From an uncultured Saprospiraceae bacterium (GTDB lineage: Bacteria > Bacteroidota > Bacteroidia > Chitinophagales > Saprospiraceae), in contig CALGLY010000855.1 of NCBI GenBank assembly GCA_937959095.1, forward strand, positions 1 to 13,781: 13,781 nt of DNA, given 5' to 3'. The notes below the pieces were generated by a model. That model searched no databases. It was not told the DNA's origin and saw only the letters and a program-made list of their open reading frames with translations. Shown here piece by piece: positions 1-8,869 of the stretch; position 1 is the first letter of the stretch; each line of letters starts with the position of its first letter. Position numbers and translations under genes: made by a program.

Positions 1-1570
1 AATTTAGGCTTGCTAATTCAGGTAAATCCAGTGCTGGAAGTTGCTTGTTTTCACTCACAAAAACACTGTCGCGTACCAAGCAGCCTGTTACTGTATTTTG
101 CACACTCAAAATATAGGTTCCCGCAGCATCTATAAGGGGCATCAGACTTGTAGCACCGCTTAGGATATTGCCATCTTCACTCGTCCAAGTATAGGCGATT
201 TCAGCAGCCATACTAGAGTTTGTACCATCGAGTTGTACTTCCGAATCGAGGCAAGTAAGTTCTACATTTTTTAAGACATTCGCTTCTATATTTTGTACCA
301 ATAGGTCTAATAAAATAAGGCTATCGCAACCATTGTTTTTTTGAAGCGGAATGCTGTATTGACCACTTGTGCTAAAGTCTTGCTCGGCTATGCGTATGCT
401 TTCGCCTTCACATATTTGTCGAGTCAATAGGGTAGTGTCAGGCATTACAATTTCTACCTGAAGTTGTAGCATGGTGTCGCAAGCGGTGGGCGCAGGTAGG
501 ATTAGATCATATACGCCTGTCGCATCAAATGTCTGCCCTGCTAGCATGATGCTTTGGCCTTCGCATAGGGTTTCTATTCGCATGATTTGTTCAGGCATCG
601 GCAAAATTTGGATAGTCTGAATATTACTAGATAGTTCTCCACAAAAAGGCGGTGGAGTATTGGCTAAATCTGAACCTAATGCACTATTAGCTGTGCCGTT
701 CAGATTTGCGACATTCAGGCTATCCGATTTCGCATAGGCAATGCCTTGAATCGCATACTCGCCAACTATGGAATCTTGTAAAGTGAAACTGCTATCGACT
801 CCTACTATAACGCCATTTCTACTAAGGAGATAGCTGTAATAATAACGACTTGTATCAAAGGCTTCGCTAAAAGTAGTGGAAGGATTGGGAAGGTTAATAG
901 CTTCATTTTCGCAAAAAGTAATGGGGGTATCATCCGTTAATGTACCGCCTTCTGGGAAGCAGCAATTGATGCCTGTTTCATCACAAAAATTAATAGTGAA
1001 GTCTTCAATAAGACCTGTTCCTGTAACTACTGGAAAATCATAATTGGTGATATTGAGTTGCCAAGTTCCATTTACCGTGCCAGTGTTTATATTTTCGAGA
1101 CAATTGCCAAAGGGCGGATAATACGTACCATTAAAATCTCCAAAAAAGACATTCCAAGCAGGATTGAGGTTGTCCCAATAAGGTGCAACCCCAGGGTCGG
1201 GCGCAGCGGTGGCTGAACAAGGAACAAAATTGACATCCCAAGCCGATCCAATTGTACTTGCTAAACTTCCACTAAAAGGCAAATAATTTCCAATGAGCGA
1301 AACAGCTTGTCCGCTGGGTGCAATTAGTTGTACAGTAAGGTTTTGGACTCGATTGTGCTTAAATTGAATATTGACGGATTCAATACAGTTATTGCTGGCA
1401 AGATTGTTATTCACTGCACCATCTACTTGGTAGTTCAGTTGAAAATTATTGAAATTGACAGGAATTGGCGCAGGGCAATCTAAGCAGCCGCAAGCTTGTC
1501 CCCAGAGAGTAAAAGGTATCCATAGGATGATTATGCCCCAAAGGAATTGCTGCTTTGCGGATAGGCTCAT
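1..1570 (-). CDS. Partial large secreted surface protein: P-domain-like N-terminus plus repeated CEG(E/Q)SI modules
   Basis: The frame is open without a stop from an ATG at 1568-1570 to the window edge, giving 523 residues; I translated every line and found no frameshift. Residues 1-25 are a signal peptide (hydrophobic core FLWGIIILWIPFTLW), so the product is exported. Residues about 36-196 resemble a proprotein-convertase P domain (jelly roll), with 'LTVQLIAPSG' near 75-87 and 'NGTWQLNITNYD' near 167-178, but no protease domain precedes it. Two similar Cys modules follow, starting at C336 (CEGQSIML) and C387 (CEGESIRI), each ending in a 'CDxxLxL' segment. A PKD/Ig-like stretch with 'YTWTSEDG' lies around 430-510. 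Such modular proteins in Saprospiria are usually surface adhesins or gliding-type proteins ending in a T9SS sorting domain; that end is not in the window, so anchoring is inferred. The start is fixed by the signal peptide. Confidence 0.85.
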   Translation of the reverse strand, partial: MSLSAKQQFLWGIIILWIPFTLWGQACGCLDCPAPIPVNFNNFQLNYQVDGAVNNNLASNNCIESVNIQFKHNRVQNLTVQLIAPSGQAVSLIGNYLPFSGSLASTIGSAWDVNFVPCSATAAPDPGVAPYWDNLNPAWNVFFGDFNGTYYPPFGNCLENINTGTVNGTWQLNITNYDFPVVTGTGLIEDFTINFCDETGINCCFPEGGTLTDDTPITFCENEAINLPNPSTTFSEAFDTSRYYYSYLLSRNGVIVGVDSSFTLQDSIVGEYAIQGIAYAKSDSLNVANLNGTANSALGSDLANTPPPFCGELSSNIQTIQILPMPEQIMRIETLCEGQSIMLAGQTFDATGVYDLILPAPTACDTMLQLQVEIVMPDTTLLTRQICEGESIRIAEQDFSTSGQYSIPLQKNNGCDSLILLDLLVQNIEANVLKNVELTCLDSEVQLDGTNSSMAAEIAYTWTSEDGNILSGATSLMPLIDAAGTYILSVQNTVTGCLVRDSVFVSENKQLPALDLPELASLN

Positions 1571-1590
1571 AATATCAGTATATAGGTATG

Positions 1591-1642
1591 AGATATGAAT
1601 GATGAGTGAAAGAGTAAAACTCATCATTCATCACTCATATCT
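1591..1642 (-). repeat. Heptamer-built inverted repeat in the hydrolase-adhesin spacer
   Basis: A perfect 13-bp stem pairs ATGAATGATGAGT (1595-1607) with ACTCATCATTCAT (1619-1631) around an 11-base loop. A further four pairs (1591-1594 with 1639-1642) lie beyond a 7-base bulge. Read on the minus strand, the promoter-distal side of the hydrolase stop is three 7-base units of the form ATGARTG. The hairpin starts at the hydrolase stop codon and lies just before the adhesin start, but no T-run follows it in either direction, so it is not a textbook terminator. It may attenuate or stabilise a shared transcript. Confidence 0.6.
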
Positions 1643-2348
1643 ACTTAATTCTATTTTTTATAATTTTCGACAATTCCGCTGTTCGGTCTAGCATCATAAT
1701 ATGTGTGCCGTCTTCAATCACAATAGCGTTTTGTACGTTTTTTATTGGAATTGTCTTGTCTTTTGTTCCATGAATGTGCGTGGTGCGTTCGCTGTCATAG
1801 GTTTCATTATCCCACTCTACGATGCAAGCCACTACGCGCTTAATGAACTTCGGATCTTTATTTTTTAGCATATCCTGCCATATTATTTCATCCTTTTCTT
1901 CCAAAGGCTCGTATAAAGGTTGAAACAATAAGGTGCAAAATTTATAAAATCGACCACCTAAGATCCGATGTAGCGGCGCGTTTTTGAAAAAGCGATATTT
2001 ATGGGGTAATTCGTGCTTTGTTTTAGCACTTGAAATCAATATCACTTCTTCTGCGGGTAAGTATTTTGACATTTCTACTGCCAACATACCACCCAAAGAA
2101 ACACCAACTATGGAGAAACGTTTAGAGGTGTCTATCTGTTGTGTTAAAAGCTGTGCGTATTCGGACATATTCATTCCTTTTTCGGGGATTAGGTATTGGA
2201 TAACAACGGTTTCATGTTCGCTTTCTAGGGCATGAAAGATGCGTTCATCCGAACCCGTGCCAGGTATTAGGTAGATGGTCTTGCTACTATCAATTTGGGC
2301 ATAGCCCATTGAAATAGTAAATAAAAAGAAGATAAAAGTGACTTTCAT
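1641..2348 (-). CDS. Secreted alpha/beta hydrolase (esterase-like)
   Basis: This 235-residue protein has the alpha/beta-hydrolase fold pattern. The likely oxyanion loop is 'IPGTGSDERIF' (28-38). The nucleophile elbow is G-V-S-L-G (82-86) with Ser84. The probable acid is Asp197 in 'HGTKDKTIP', and the probable base is His216 in 'EDGTHIMM'. All catalytic elements are present and correctly ordered, so it should be active. The substrate cannot be told from sequence; the family name 'alpha/beta hydrolase' is as far as I would go. Residues 1-18 form a signal peptide ending ...MGYA/Q, which places the enzyme in the periplasm or outside, whereas many relatives are cytoplasmic. The start is supported by the signal peptide and an A-rich leader. 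It is followed after 70 bases by the adhesin on the same strand, so co-transcription is possible, and its start faces the divergent 2642 gene. Confidence 0.85.
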   Translation of the reverse strand: MKVTFIFFLFTISMGYAQIDSSKTIYLIPGTGSDERIFHALESEHETVVIQYLIPEKGMNMSEYAQLLTQQIDTSKRFSIVGVSLGGMLAVEMSKYLPAEEVILISSAKTKHELPHKYRFFKNAPLHRILGGRFYKFCTLLFQPLYEPLEEKDEIIWQDMLKNKDPKFIKRVVACIVEWDNETYDSERTTHIHGTKDKTIPIKNVQNAIVIEDGTHIMMLDRTAELSKIIKNRIK

Positions 2349-2507
2349 GTGTTTTCGTTTTTCTTTAAAGACAAGAACGCGCTTATATGGGTTGCCTTAC
2401 GCTATCTATATGCTACCGAATAGCTTATGAACTGCTTAAACTCTAATTTTAACAGGATTTGTGTGGAGTAACATGAGTTTTTACTGTAACTTTACATGAT
2501 GAAATAG

Positions 2508-2600
2508 TAGAAAGTAAAAGCTAGATGTATTTTTTACTGCTTTTACTTTATAAGAAATGATAATGAAAAATCTCTATACCCTCTACTTTCTACCCTCTAC
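2508..2600. repeat. Purine/pyrimidine heptamer tracts with inverted copies in a divergent intergenic region
   Basis: The pyrimidine tract 2579-2600 consists of 7-base units CCCTCTA, CTTTCTA, CCCTCTA followed by C. A related purine tract, GTAGAAAGTAAAAG at 2508-2521, is close to its reverse complement. A third copy, GCTTTTACTTT at 2539-2549, is a perfect 11-bp inverted repeat of 2511-2521 with a 17-base loop. The block lies between the divergent hydrolase and the 2642 gene, so it could carry control elements for either, but no clear match to the Bacteroidota promoter (TAnnTTTG) was found here. Confidence 0.55.
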
Positions 2601-2641
2601 AATTTGCAAAGTAAATTAAGAAATATACGAGAAAACAAAGC

Positions 2642-5600
2642 ATGAAAATAAATAAGCATATATGCTATTTTATTCTTGTGTTAAGTACCTTGCTACTTAA
2701 CGGTTTTGTTTATGGGCAAAATACTACAGAAGGCAATTATGCTCAACTGGTCACCGATATAAGTGTGAATATCGAAGGTGGAGAAAAACGCGCCCTCCGT
2801 GATTTAGCTACCCTAATCGAAAAAACCGAAGTGCGCGACGACATTCTACACGTCCTACAACGTCACACGCTTTTCACACCGCGCGAAATTTCCATTAGTC
2901 GCTACACCTCTAAGCAGCAGTTGCTTGATTTCTATTATGAAAATGAAGATAAAATCCAATTTTCTGAACTCTTGCAGGTCTTTTATATCACGCCGCTAGA
3001 TGAACGAGCGGTGTATTACACGATTGAATCTTCGACTAAAGGGCAACAAACCGATGCGGCTATCCGATTGCGGCAGCATATTCGTCGCTTCGAACAGTAT
3101 TCCGAATCGGGAGACTATACGAGTGCCGCAACCCAAATTCAGCGAATTGCTCAATTAGATTTATCAGAAGGCTATCAATATTTGCTGAATATTATGCGGA
3201 AACGCCCCTACAAGCGCAAAAGCAAAGCGGCGCGTTTGTATCGCGATTTGTGCCAAGCCCTCACTACTTACTACGAACCAGAAGTAATAGATGCCATGAT
3301 TTTGATGGCAAATAAGCGTATACTTCCTTTCGATTATGTGAAGGAACAACTTTCTATTTTAACCAATATGAAAGTAGAAGATATTGATCGGCCAAGTAAA
3401 TATCGCTACTATTTGGATAGCTTAGGTTCGGTGAAGAATATGCGGATGTTTGGCTATGATCGCTATTTCAATTTCAAGTCGTATTATTTTTCAGAATCGG
3501 CAGATTATTACGGCAAAATATTGAGTCTTTCCGACACACTCGATTGGGTGCAGCGCAATGCGATAAAAGACCTTTCCAGAACGAAGCATCCGAGAGCTTT
3601 ATATTATTTAGCGGCTCAAATTTTTCATATTGTCAATGATAATGTACCTACTCGTGTGCATCCGCATACGCTACATTTGGAGCTTCGCAACCTGATAGCT
3701 GCCGATGTACAAGTGCATGATAGTCGTAAGGAATTTGTGCAAGAACCAAATTGGGGCTACGATACCCGCGGATTACTTAACTATATGATTTATTGGGCAA
3801 GTCATTATGAAGATTATGAATGGGATAGTAATCGTCGGCAATTTATCAATAAAACCGTTTCGCAGACGCTATCGCAACGCTATAAATTACATTTCCGTCG
3901 CTTGACATCTACCAATGATTCGGTGGCGCGGCTTTCCTATTTGGAACTTACAGAGGGAGATCCCGAAGATATTATTCAACTAGCTTATGACTATAAGCCC
4001 GTACTAGATGGACATAACTCGACTTTACCACCCATTCGCCATAACTATCTGGAACGTCTAGTCGAATTGACGGATTATTGCCGAAGAAACAACCTATTCT
4101 ATAAGCCGAGTGGTCGCTTGAAAGTACTGCTACAAGAACTCAAAAATACTACAGAGGCACGCGAACGCTATCGCATTGAGAAACAAATTTTAGCCACTAT
4201 AAATACCAGCGAACTTACTGCAATTGAGTATTGGGGTTTACTGAATGTAGCAGATGATCAGTCGACATTTTCTTCAGCTTGGATACTTGATAAAGCCTAT
4301 ACCCAGCATTGGAATGAAATTATTAATAATGATAAACTTTTGAGGCTCTATCTCAAAAAGTCTTATCTATTTGCGAACTTAGGAGTGGATGGAATCGGGA
4401 ATGACTATCTAAGTAAATTCGATGCGAATTCAACAGAATTGCGGGTGCGCCTAGAACGCTTGCTACGTCTAGAAACAGACAATGATATTACGCGTCAAGC
4501 AGGACGGTTGCTGGTGCAGTTGGATGAAGCAAAACCCTTTACTTGGCGCGATTTACTGACCAAAGATTTTGATTTAGAATTACTGCCACCACCAAAATAT
4601 TTTGAGTATCCTGAAATCGTGGATGCTATCATTGCCTCAGATGATGAACGTACTAAGCGGCAGTTGGTGCTGTACCTTAGTTTGCATCCTGAAATCGCAC
4701 AAGTGCCGCATCTGATGTATCTTTTGCAGCGCCACCAAGTAGAAAACGATGCCATCACCTTACTCGAAAATATTTATACCTATCGTTTCCGAGATAGAAA
4801 TGCCAACCCACGGGAAGAATGGCTGCTGTTCTGGAAGGCAGATAGTACGCGTTACCGCTATTGGGGGCTGGAGTTTTCGCAGAATATGATTACTAATTTG
4901 CGCCTAAGCAAGGAACTTTCTATAGATGATATTAATGCAGTGACAAATTCGGATTTCTATGAAGATAGCTATCGCGATTTATGTCTGAAATCATTGCAAA
5001 AAGTAAAACCTACGCGTTCCATTCGTCGCTTGGAAATAGAACCTCAGATGACTGTTGCGCGGGATTTGCGCTACTTAGAAAAGATAGATTTTAGCTATCG
5101 CGAATTAGCCGATTTATCGAAGTTGCTTATCGTGGATGATACGGATCGCTTACTCTTTTTCTTTCAGCGAAAGATTAATGGTAAGAAAGTACGCGAGCGA
5201 GGAAGTTTCTACAACAATCTCTTCCGTCTGAAGTGGTTCGATGAATATTTACGCAGCGATAAATACGACCGTCGTGCCATCATTCGTATTCGCTCTACAC
5301 TGGAAGAATACCTGACCAGCGGTGCGCGTATGAGTAAATTTGAACGCCAAGCGAGCATCTTAAATATTGCAAGAATTGATAACCTAAAACAACTCCTAGA
5401 AACGAAACTGACGAACTCTTTTACACTGGAAGTAGATGATCGCGCAAAAGCAGAAATGCAAAAAAGTATTATAGCAGAAGCGAGTTATTCGGATATTCCT
5501 GTCATTATACGCTACTATGAGCAATTGAGTCCTTTGCTCGATTATAACTTTCTGCATGATGATTTTGGCTTGCCTATTTTCAATTTAGAAGATAAAGATC

Positions 5601-5974
5601 GCCGAAAAGCAATCATCAATCTGCATAGTACGAGCGACCGCAAATTCTTTTATTTTCAATTCCTAAAAGCCTTTGGTATTGACTTTGAAACGAATGGAAA
5701 ACTCGATCATCAAAAAATCTACGATATTCTACGCTATGACCTTGTACGTCCATTAGCAGGGGATAAAGCCCTCCGCGATTATTACGTTTATGGCGTGATT
5801 AAGCTGCTTGAATTGGAATTTAATACGCGCTTAGGCTTCCATGAAAAACTGAATGAAAACCAGATGCTCTACCAATATGATACGCGCGAGCGCGCTAAAG
5901 CGTGGTTAGATTATCTGCTCCGTCGTAAGCTGGCAAAACCCCAAGAAGGAGAAGTGCCAGCATTTATGGGATAG
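2642..5974 (+). CDS. Large secreted protein of unknown function, probably an alpha-helical repeat (solenoid) protein
   Basis: I do not recognise this 1110-residue product. Residues 1-25 are a signal peptide (core YFILVLSTLLLNGFVYG, then Q), so it is exported; there is no lipobox and no later transmembrane segment. The mature protein looks almost entirely helical: amphipathic stretches such as 'RNAIKDLSRTKHPRALYYLA' and 'QLVLYLSLHPEIAQVPHLMY' recur with the spacing of HEAT/TPR-like repeats. It is rich in Arg, Asp, Tyr and Leu. No catalytic motif, metal site or Cys pattern stands out. The C-terminus (ends AKPQEGEVPAFMG) is not a T9SS sorting domain, so a periplasmic location is more likely than surface attachment. 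The ATG is preceded by an A-rich leader. The gene stands alone: divergent from the hydrolase and convergent with the DUF1080 gene. A scaffold or protein-binding role is only a guess. Confidence 0.8.
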   Translation: MKINKHICYFILVLSTLLLNGFVYGQNTTEGNYAQLVTDISVNIEGGEKRALRDLATLIEKTEVRDDILHVLQRHTLFTPREISISRYTSKQQLLDFYYENEDKIQFSELLQVFYITPLDERAVYYTIESSTKGQQTDAAIRLRQHIRRFEQYSESGDYTSAATQIQRIAQLDLSEGYQYLLNIMRKRPYKRKSKAARLYRDLCQALTTYYEPEVIDAMILMANKRILPFDYVKEQLSILTNMKVEDIDRPSKYRYYLDSLGSVKNMRMFGYDRYFNFKSYYFSESADYYGKILSLSDTLDWVQRNAIKDLSRTKHPRALYYLAAQIFHIVNDNVPTRVHPHTLHLELRNLIAADVQVHDSRKEFVQEPNWGYDTRGLLNYMIYWASHYEDYEWDSNRRQFINKTVSQTLSQRYKLHFRRLTSTNDSVARLSYLELTEGDPEDIIQLAYDYKPVLDGHNSTLPPIRHNYLERLVELTDYCRRNNLFYKPSGRLKVLLQELKNTTEARERYRIEKQILATINTSELTAIEYWGLLNVADDQSTFSSAWILDKAYTQHWNEIINNDKLLRLYLKKSYLFANLGVDGIGNDYLSKFDANSTELRVRLERLLRLETDNDITRQAGRLLVQLDEAKPFTWRDLLTKDFDLELLPPPKYFEYPEIVDAIIASDDERTKRQLVLYLSLHPEIAQVPHLMYLLQRHQVENDAITLLENIYTYRFRDRNANPREEWLLFWKADSTRYRYWGLEFSQNMITNLRLSKELSIDDINAVTNSDFYEDSYRDLCLKSLQKVKPTRSIRRLEIEPQMTVARDLRYLEKIDFSYRELADLSKLLIVDDTDRLLFFFQRKINGKKVRERGSFYNNLFRLKWFDEYLRSDKYDRRAIIRIRSTLEEYLTSGARMSKFERQASILNIARIDNLKQLLETKLTNSFTLEVDDRAKAEMQKSIIAEASYSDIPVIIRYYEQLSPLLDYNFLHDDFGLPIFNLEDKDRRKAIINLHSTSDRKFFYFQFLKAFGIDFETNGKLDHQKIYDILRYDLVRPLAGDKALRDYYVYGVIKLLELEFNTRLGFHEKLNENQMLYQYDTRERAKAWLDYLLRRKLAKPQEGEVPAFMG

Positions 5975-6116
5975 TGAGTCATATCGCAAATAGACCACCC
6001 ACAAATCCAATTTTTCGATAAAGAACAAGCTAACTTATCCTCCGCCTCGCTTGATGAGCATTGGAACAAAGAACTACCGAAAAAAAGCAAAGATCTCCGT
6101 TTTTCCGAGTCTCTGC

Positions 6117-6135
6117 GCCTGTCTGTCGACAAAGG
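6117..6135. terminator. Weak hairpin between convergent genes
   Basis: GCCT-GTC (6117-6123) can pair with GAC-AA-AGGC (6128-6136 region) with a 2-base bulge and a TGTC loop. It lies in the 170-base spacer where the 2642 and DUF1080 genes converge, the place a bidirectional terminator is expected. No T-run follows on either strand, so support is weak. Confidence 0.25.
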
Positions 6136-6144
6136 CAGATTCAA

Positions 6145-6861
6145 CTATTTACCTAAATCCTTAATTTCGATATTTCTAAATTGCAGTTCATCACCATGCC
6201 CCAAGAAGCCGATATGTCCCTTATTGCGCTCCAATCCAGGATGTTCCTTTCCGTCGATTGCACCATTTTTACTAGCTTCCATGAAGTCGCCATCTAGGAT
6301 AGTTGTTCCATTCAATACCACTTTCACTTTCGAGCCTTGCACCATCACTTCTTGCTTGTTCCATTCCCCTACAGGCTTCAAGTAGCCACGCTTAGCAGGA
6401 ATGATTCCATAGACCGAACCATGATATTGATACGGTTCTAAATCGGCATATTTATCGGCAGTATTATCCAAAATTTGTAATTCCTTGCCCACATAAGCAG
6501 CGTCGCCTTCGAGGGGTGCGTGTATGCCTAAGCCGTTGTTCGCACCAGGTGTGAGTTGGAACTCAAAGCGGAAGATAAAATCACTGTATTCCTTGGCAGT
6601 ATAAAGGTTGTTGCCGCCCATTTCTCCACCCGATAGATTGACTTTTATCACGCCATCTTCTGCGATGTAGGAGTCGGTATCTCCAACCCAACCATCGAGG
6701 GTTTTACCATTGAATAACCTTTGGAATTCGGGTTTAGCTGGTGGTTTTTCTTCGACAGGAGTAGTCTGTATTGCTGCTTGTTGTTCAGATGAACCACAGG
6801 AAAATAGTAAAAACGCTATTGCTACTAAAAGAAGGTTTCGCGTACTGCTGATTTGTCTCAT
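6145..6861 (-). CDS. DUF1080 (3-keto-disaccharide hydrolase-like) lipoprotein
   Basis: From the ATG at 6859-6861 the product has 238 residues. Residues 1-21 are a lipoprotein signal with lipobox L-F-S-C (Cys22), so the mature protein should be membrane-anchored. The rest is a LamG-like DUF1080 domain: 'LFNGKTLDGW' (49-58), 'ELQILDN' (127-133), 'YHGSVYGI' (146-153), and the ending 'GHIGFLGHGDELQFRNIEIK' (215-234). DUF1080 members are linked to hydrolysis or binding of 3-keto sugars; activity here is inferred from family only. In many Bacteroidota such genes sit beside sugar oxidoreductases, but none is present here. An in-frame ATG six codons upstream (6879) is an equally possible start; the open frame runs on to 7098, but that would put 79 non-signal residues before the lipobox and overlap the divergent ABC gene, so I reject it. 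Positions near the start have no clear ribosome site. Confidence 0.85.
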   Translation of the reverse strand: MRQISSTRNLLLVAIAFLLFSCGSSEQQAAIQTTPVEEKPPAKPEFQRLFNGKTLDGWVGDTDSYIAEDGVIKVNLSGGEMGGNNLYTAKEYSDFIFRFEFQLTPGANNGLGIHAPLEGDAAYVGKELQILDNTADKYADLEPYQYHGSVYGIIPAKRGYLKPVGEWNKQEVMVQGSKVKVVLNGTTILDGDFMEASKNGAIDGKEHPGLERNKGHIGFLGHGDELQFRNIEIKDLGK

Positions 6862-7019
6862 ATTTATATCAATTGACATTTTATAATTTGGTGAGTTTTT
6901 ATTTTTAAGCTTAAAAATAGGTGTTTCTTCTAGTTTTTCACTAAAAAAAATTAAAAGAGGCATAATAAGAATCTCATCCTCTTGAAACCGAAGCCCCTTT
7001 TTATTGGTTTCCTTAAAAC

Positions 7020-8867
7020 ATGAATACAAGACGACAACTAAATATGGCAGGAAAGCCAGAAGATAAAAAGACGGGTTTTCGGGAGCAATTCGGGGCATTA
7101 CGCAATTTGCCCAAGTTCTTTAGCATGATTTGGGCAACAAGCAAGCCACTCGCTATCGGAAATGCGATACTACGACTACTGAAATCAGCGATTCCATTGC
7201 TGATGCTATATATCGGAAAAGAAATTATTGATGAAGTAATCCGACTGATGAATGATGGCGGCGAGGACTACGACTACCTTTGGCTAATGATCGGATTAGA
7301 ATTAGCCTTGGCAGTTTTTTCTGAATTAATCAGCCGTTCCATCACGCTATTGGATAGTTTATTAGGCGATTTGTTTTCCAATAAATCTTCCGTACAAATC
7401 ATACGGCATGCCGCGACTTTGGATTTGTACCAATTTGAAGATGCGGACTTTTACGACAAGTTAGAACGTGCGCGTAGGCAGACCACAGGACGTACCATAC
7501 TCATGTCGCAGGTGCTAACACAGGTGCAAAACATCATCACGGTACTCTTTCTAGGCGCAGGTTTGGTCGCCTTCAATCCGTGGTTATTGCTCATTTTATT
7601 TTTAGCAATTGTTCCTTCTTTTTTGGGTGAAACCCATTTCAATCAGCGCAGTTATTCCCTCACGCGCTCTTGGACCCCCGAGCGGCGCGAACTGGATTAC
7701 CTACGCTATATCGGCGCGAGTGATGAAACCGCGAAAGAGGTGAAAATATTCGGACTAGCCGACTTCCTAGCCGATCGTTTCGAGCAATTATCGGATAAGT
7801 ACTATGTCGCCAATCGAAAGATCGCAGTGAGTCGTGCTTTTTGGGGAATTTTGCTGTCTTCCATCGGAACAATAGCGTATTATGGAGCCTATGTTTTCAT
7901 TGCCATGCAGACGGTTGGTGGGCTTATCACCGTCGGAACGCTTACTTTTCTAGCGGGTTCGTTTCAGCGGATGCAGAGTATGCTTCAAAGCATTATGAAT
8001 CGCTTTTCTAGCATAGCCGAAGGTGCCTTATATCTGCAAGATTTATTTGACTTTTTTGAAATAAAACCAAGTATCATTGCTACTCCGAATAGCCATCTTT
8101 TTCCTGAAAAAATCAGCAAAGGCTTCACTTTTGAGAATGTAAGTTTTAAGTATCCAAATAGTGAACGCTATGCCATTCGGGATTTATCATTCCACCTGGA
8201 TGCAGGCGAAAAACTAGCTTTAGTAGGTGAAAATGGCGCGGGTAAAACGACCCTTGTAAAGCTACTTGCCCGCCTCTACGAACCGACAGCAGGCCGCATC
8301 TTACTCGATGGTGTAGATTTGCGCGACTACAATCTTGCCGATTTGCGCGCTAATACGGGGATTATTTTTCAAGATTATATTCGCTTTCAGCTCAAAGCAG
8401 CAGAGAATATCGCAGTAGGAAATATTGGACGATTGGATGCTTTGCCAACGATCCGAAATGCTGCACAAAAGAGCCTCGCTGATACGGTAGTGGAAGACTT
8501 GCCAGAACAATACGAGCAGTTTCTCGGCAAACGCTTCAAGAATGGGGTAGAGCTTTCGGGTGGGCAATGGCAAAAAATCGCGCTGGCGCGTGCCTATATG
8601 CGCGATGCACAACTCCTGATTTTGGATGAACCTACTTCTGCCCTCGATGCTCGTGCAGAGCATGAGGTCTTCCAACGTTTCACGGAACTGATAAAGGGTA
8701 AATCGGCTGTCTTGATTTCGCATCGTTTCTCTACCGTCCGTATGGCAGATCGCATTCTTTTTCTCGAAAATGGGCAATTGCTAGAATTGGGTAGCCACGA
8801 AGAGTTGATTGCGAAGGATGGGAAATATGCGGAGTTGTTTCAGTTGCAGGCGCAGGGGTATGTGTAG
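7020..8867 (+). CDS. ABC exporter, fused permease and ATPase (type IV fold)
   Basis: This 615-residue inner-membrane half-transporter should act as a dimer. The membrane part (about 40-320) has hydrophobic segments near 46-66, 86-106, 166-184, 186-204, 274-296 and 300-318, with the cytoplasmic loop 'LDYLRYIGASDETAKEVKIF' at 225-244 typical of this subgroup. The ATPase follows: Walker A 'GENGAGKTT' (403-411), Q-loop Gln451, signature 'LSGGQ' (512-516), Walker B 'LLILDEP' (532-538) with catalytic Glu537, D-loop 'SALD' (540-543), and switch His568. All key residues are intact, so a homodimer could be active. The substrate (lipid, peptide or drug) cannot be told, as there is no partner subunit, peptidase domain or biosynthetic gene nearby. 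A second ATG at 7044 (MAGKPEDKK) is an alternative start. It is divergent from the DUF1080 gene, with about 158 bases between the starts. Confidence 0.93.
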   Translation: MNTRRQLNMAGKPEDKKTGFREQFGALRNLPKFFSMIWATSKPLAIGNAILRLLKSAIPLLMLYIGKEIIDEVIRLMNDGGEDYDYLWLMIGLELALAVFSELISRSITLLDSLLGDLFSNKSSVQIIRHAATLDLYQFEDADFYDKLERARRQTTGRTILMSQVLTQVQNIITVLFLGAGLVAFNPWLLLILFLAIVPSFLGETHFNQRSYSLTRSWTPERRELDYLRYIGASDETAKEVKIFGLADFLADRFEQLSDKYYVANRKIAVSRAFWGILLSSIGTIAYYGAYVFIAMQTVGGLITVGTLTFLAGSFQRMQSMLQSIMNRFSSIAEGALYLQDLFDFFEIKPSIIATPNSHLFPEKISKGFTFENVSFKYPNSERYAIRDLSFHLDAGEKLALVGENGAGKTTLVKLLARLYEPTAGRILLDGVDLRDYNLADLRANTGIIFQDYIRFQLKAAENIAVGNIGRLDALPTIRNAAQKSLADTVVEDLPEQYEQFLGKRFKNGVELSGGQWQKIALARAYMRDAQLLILDEPTSALDARAEHEVFQRFTELIKGKSAVLISHRFSTVRMADRILFLENGQLLELGSHEELIAKDGKYAELFQLQAQGYV

Positions 8868-8869
8868 AT

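Noticed and set aside
1571..1640. Terminator call for the 1591-1642 hairpin
   Set aside because: There is no T-run on either side, and the next gene on the strand starts only about 20 bases later; listed as a repeat instead.
5975..6144. Open frame across the convergent spacer and the CT-rich units (CTCCG, CTCTGCG)
   Set aside because: The frame has no clear start, continues antisense into the DUF1080 gene, and resembles low-complexity spacer DNA rather than a protein.
6862..7098. Upstream extension of the DUF1080 gene to 7098, giving a 317-residue protein
   Set aside because: It would bury the lipoprotein signal 79 residues inside the protein and overlap the divergent ABC exporter start; the lipobox fixes the start near 6861 or 6879.
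8301..8777. Minus-strand frame of 158 codons inside the ABC ATPase domain
   Set aside because: It is antisense to intact Walker and signature motifs; a by-product of codon usage.
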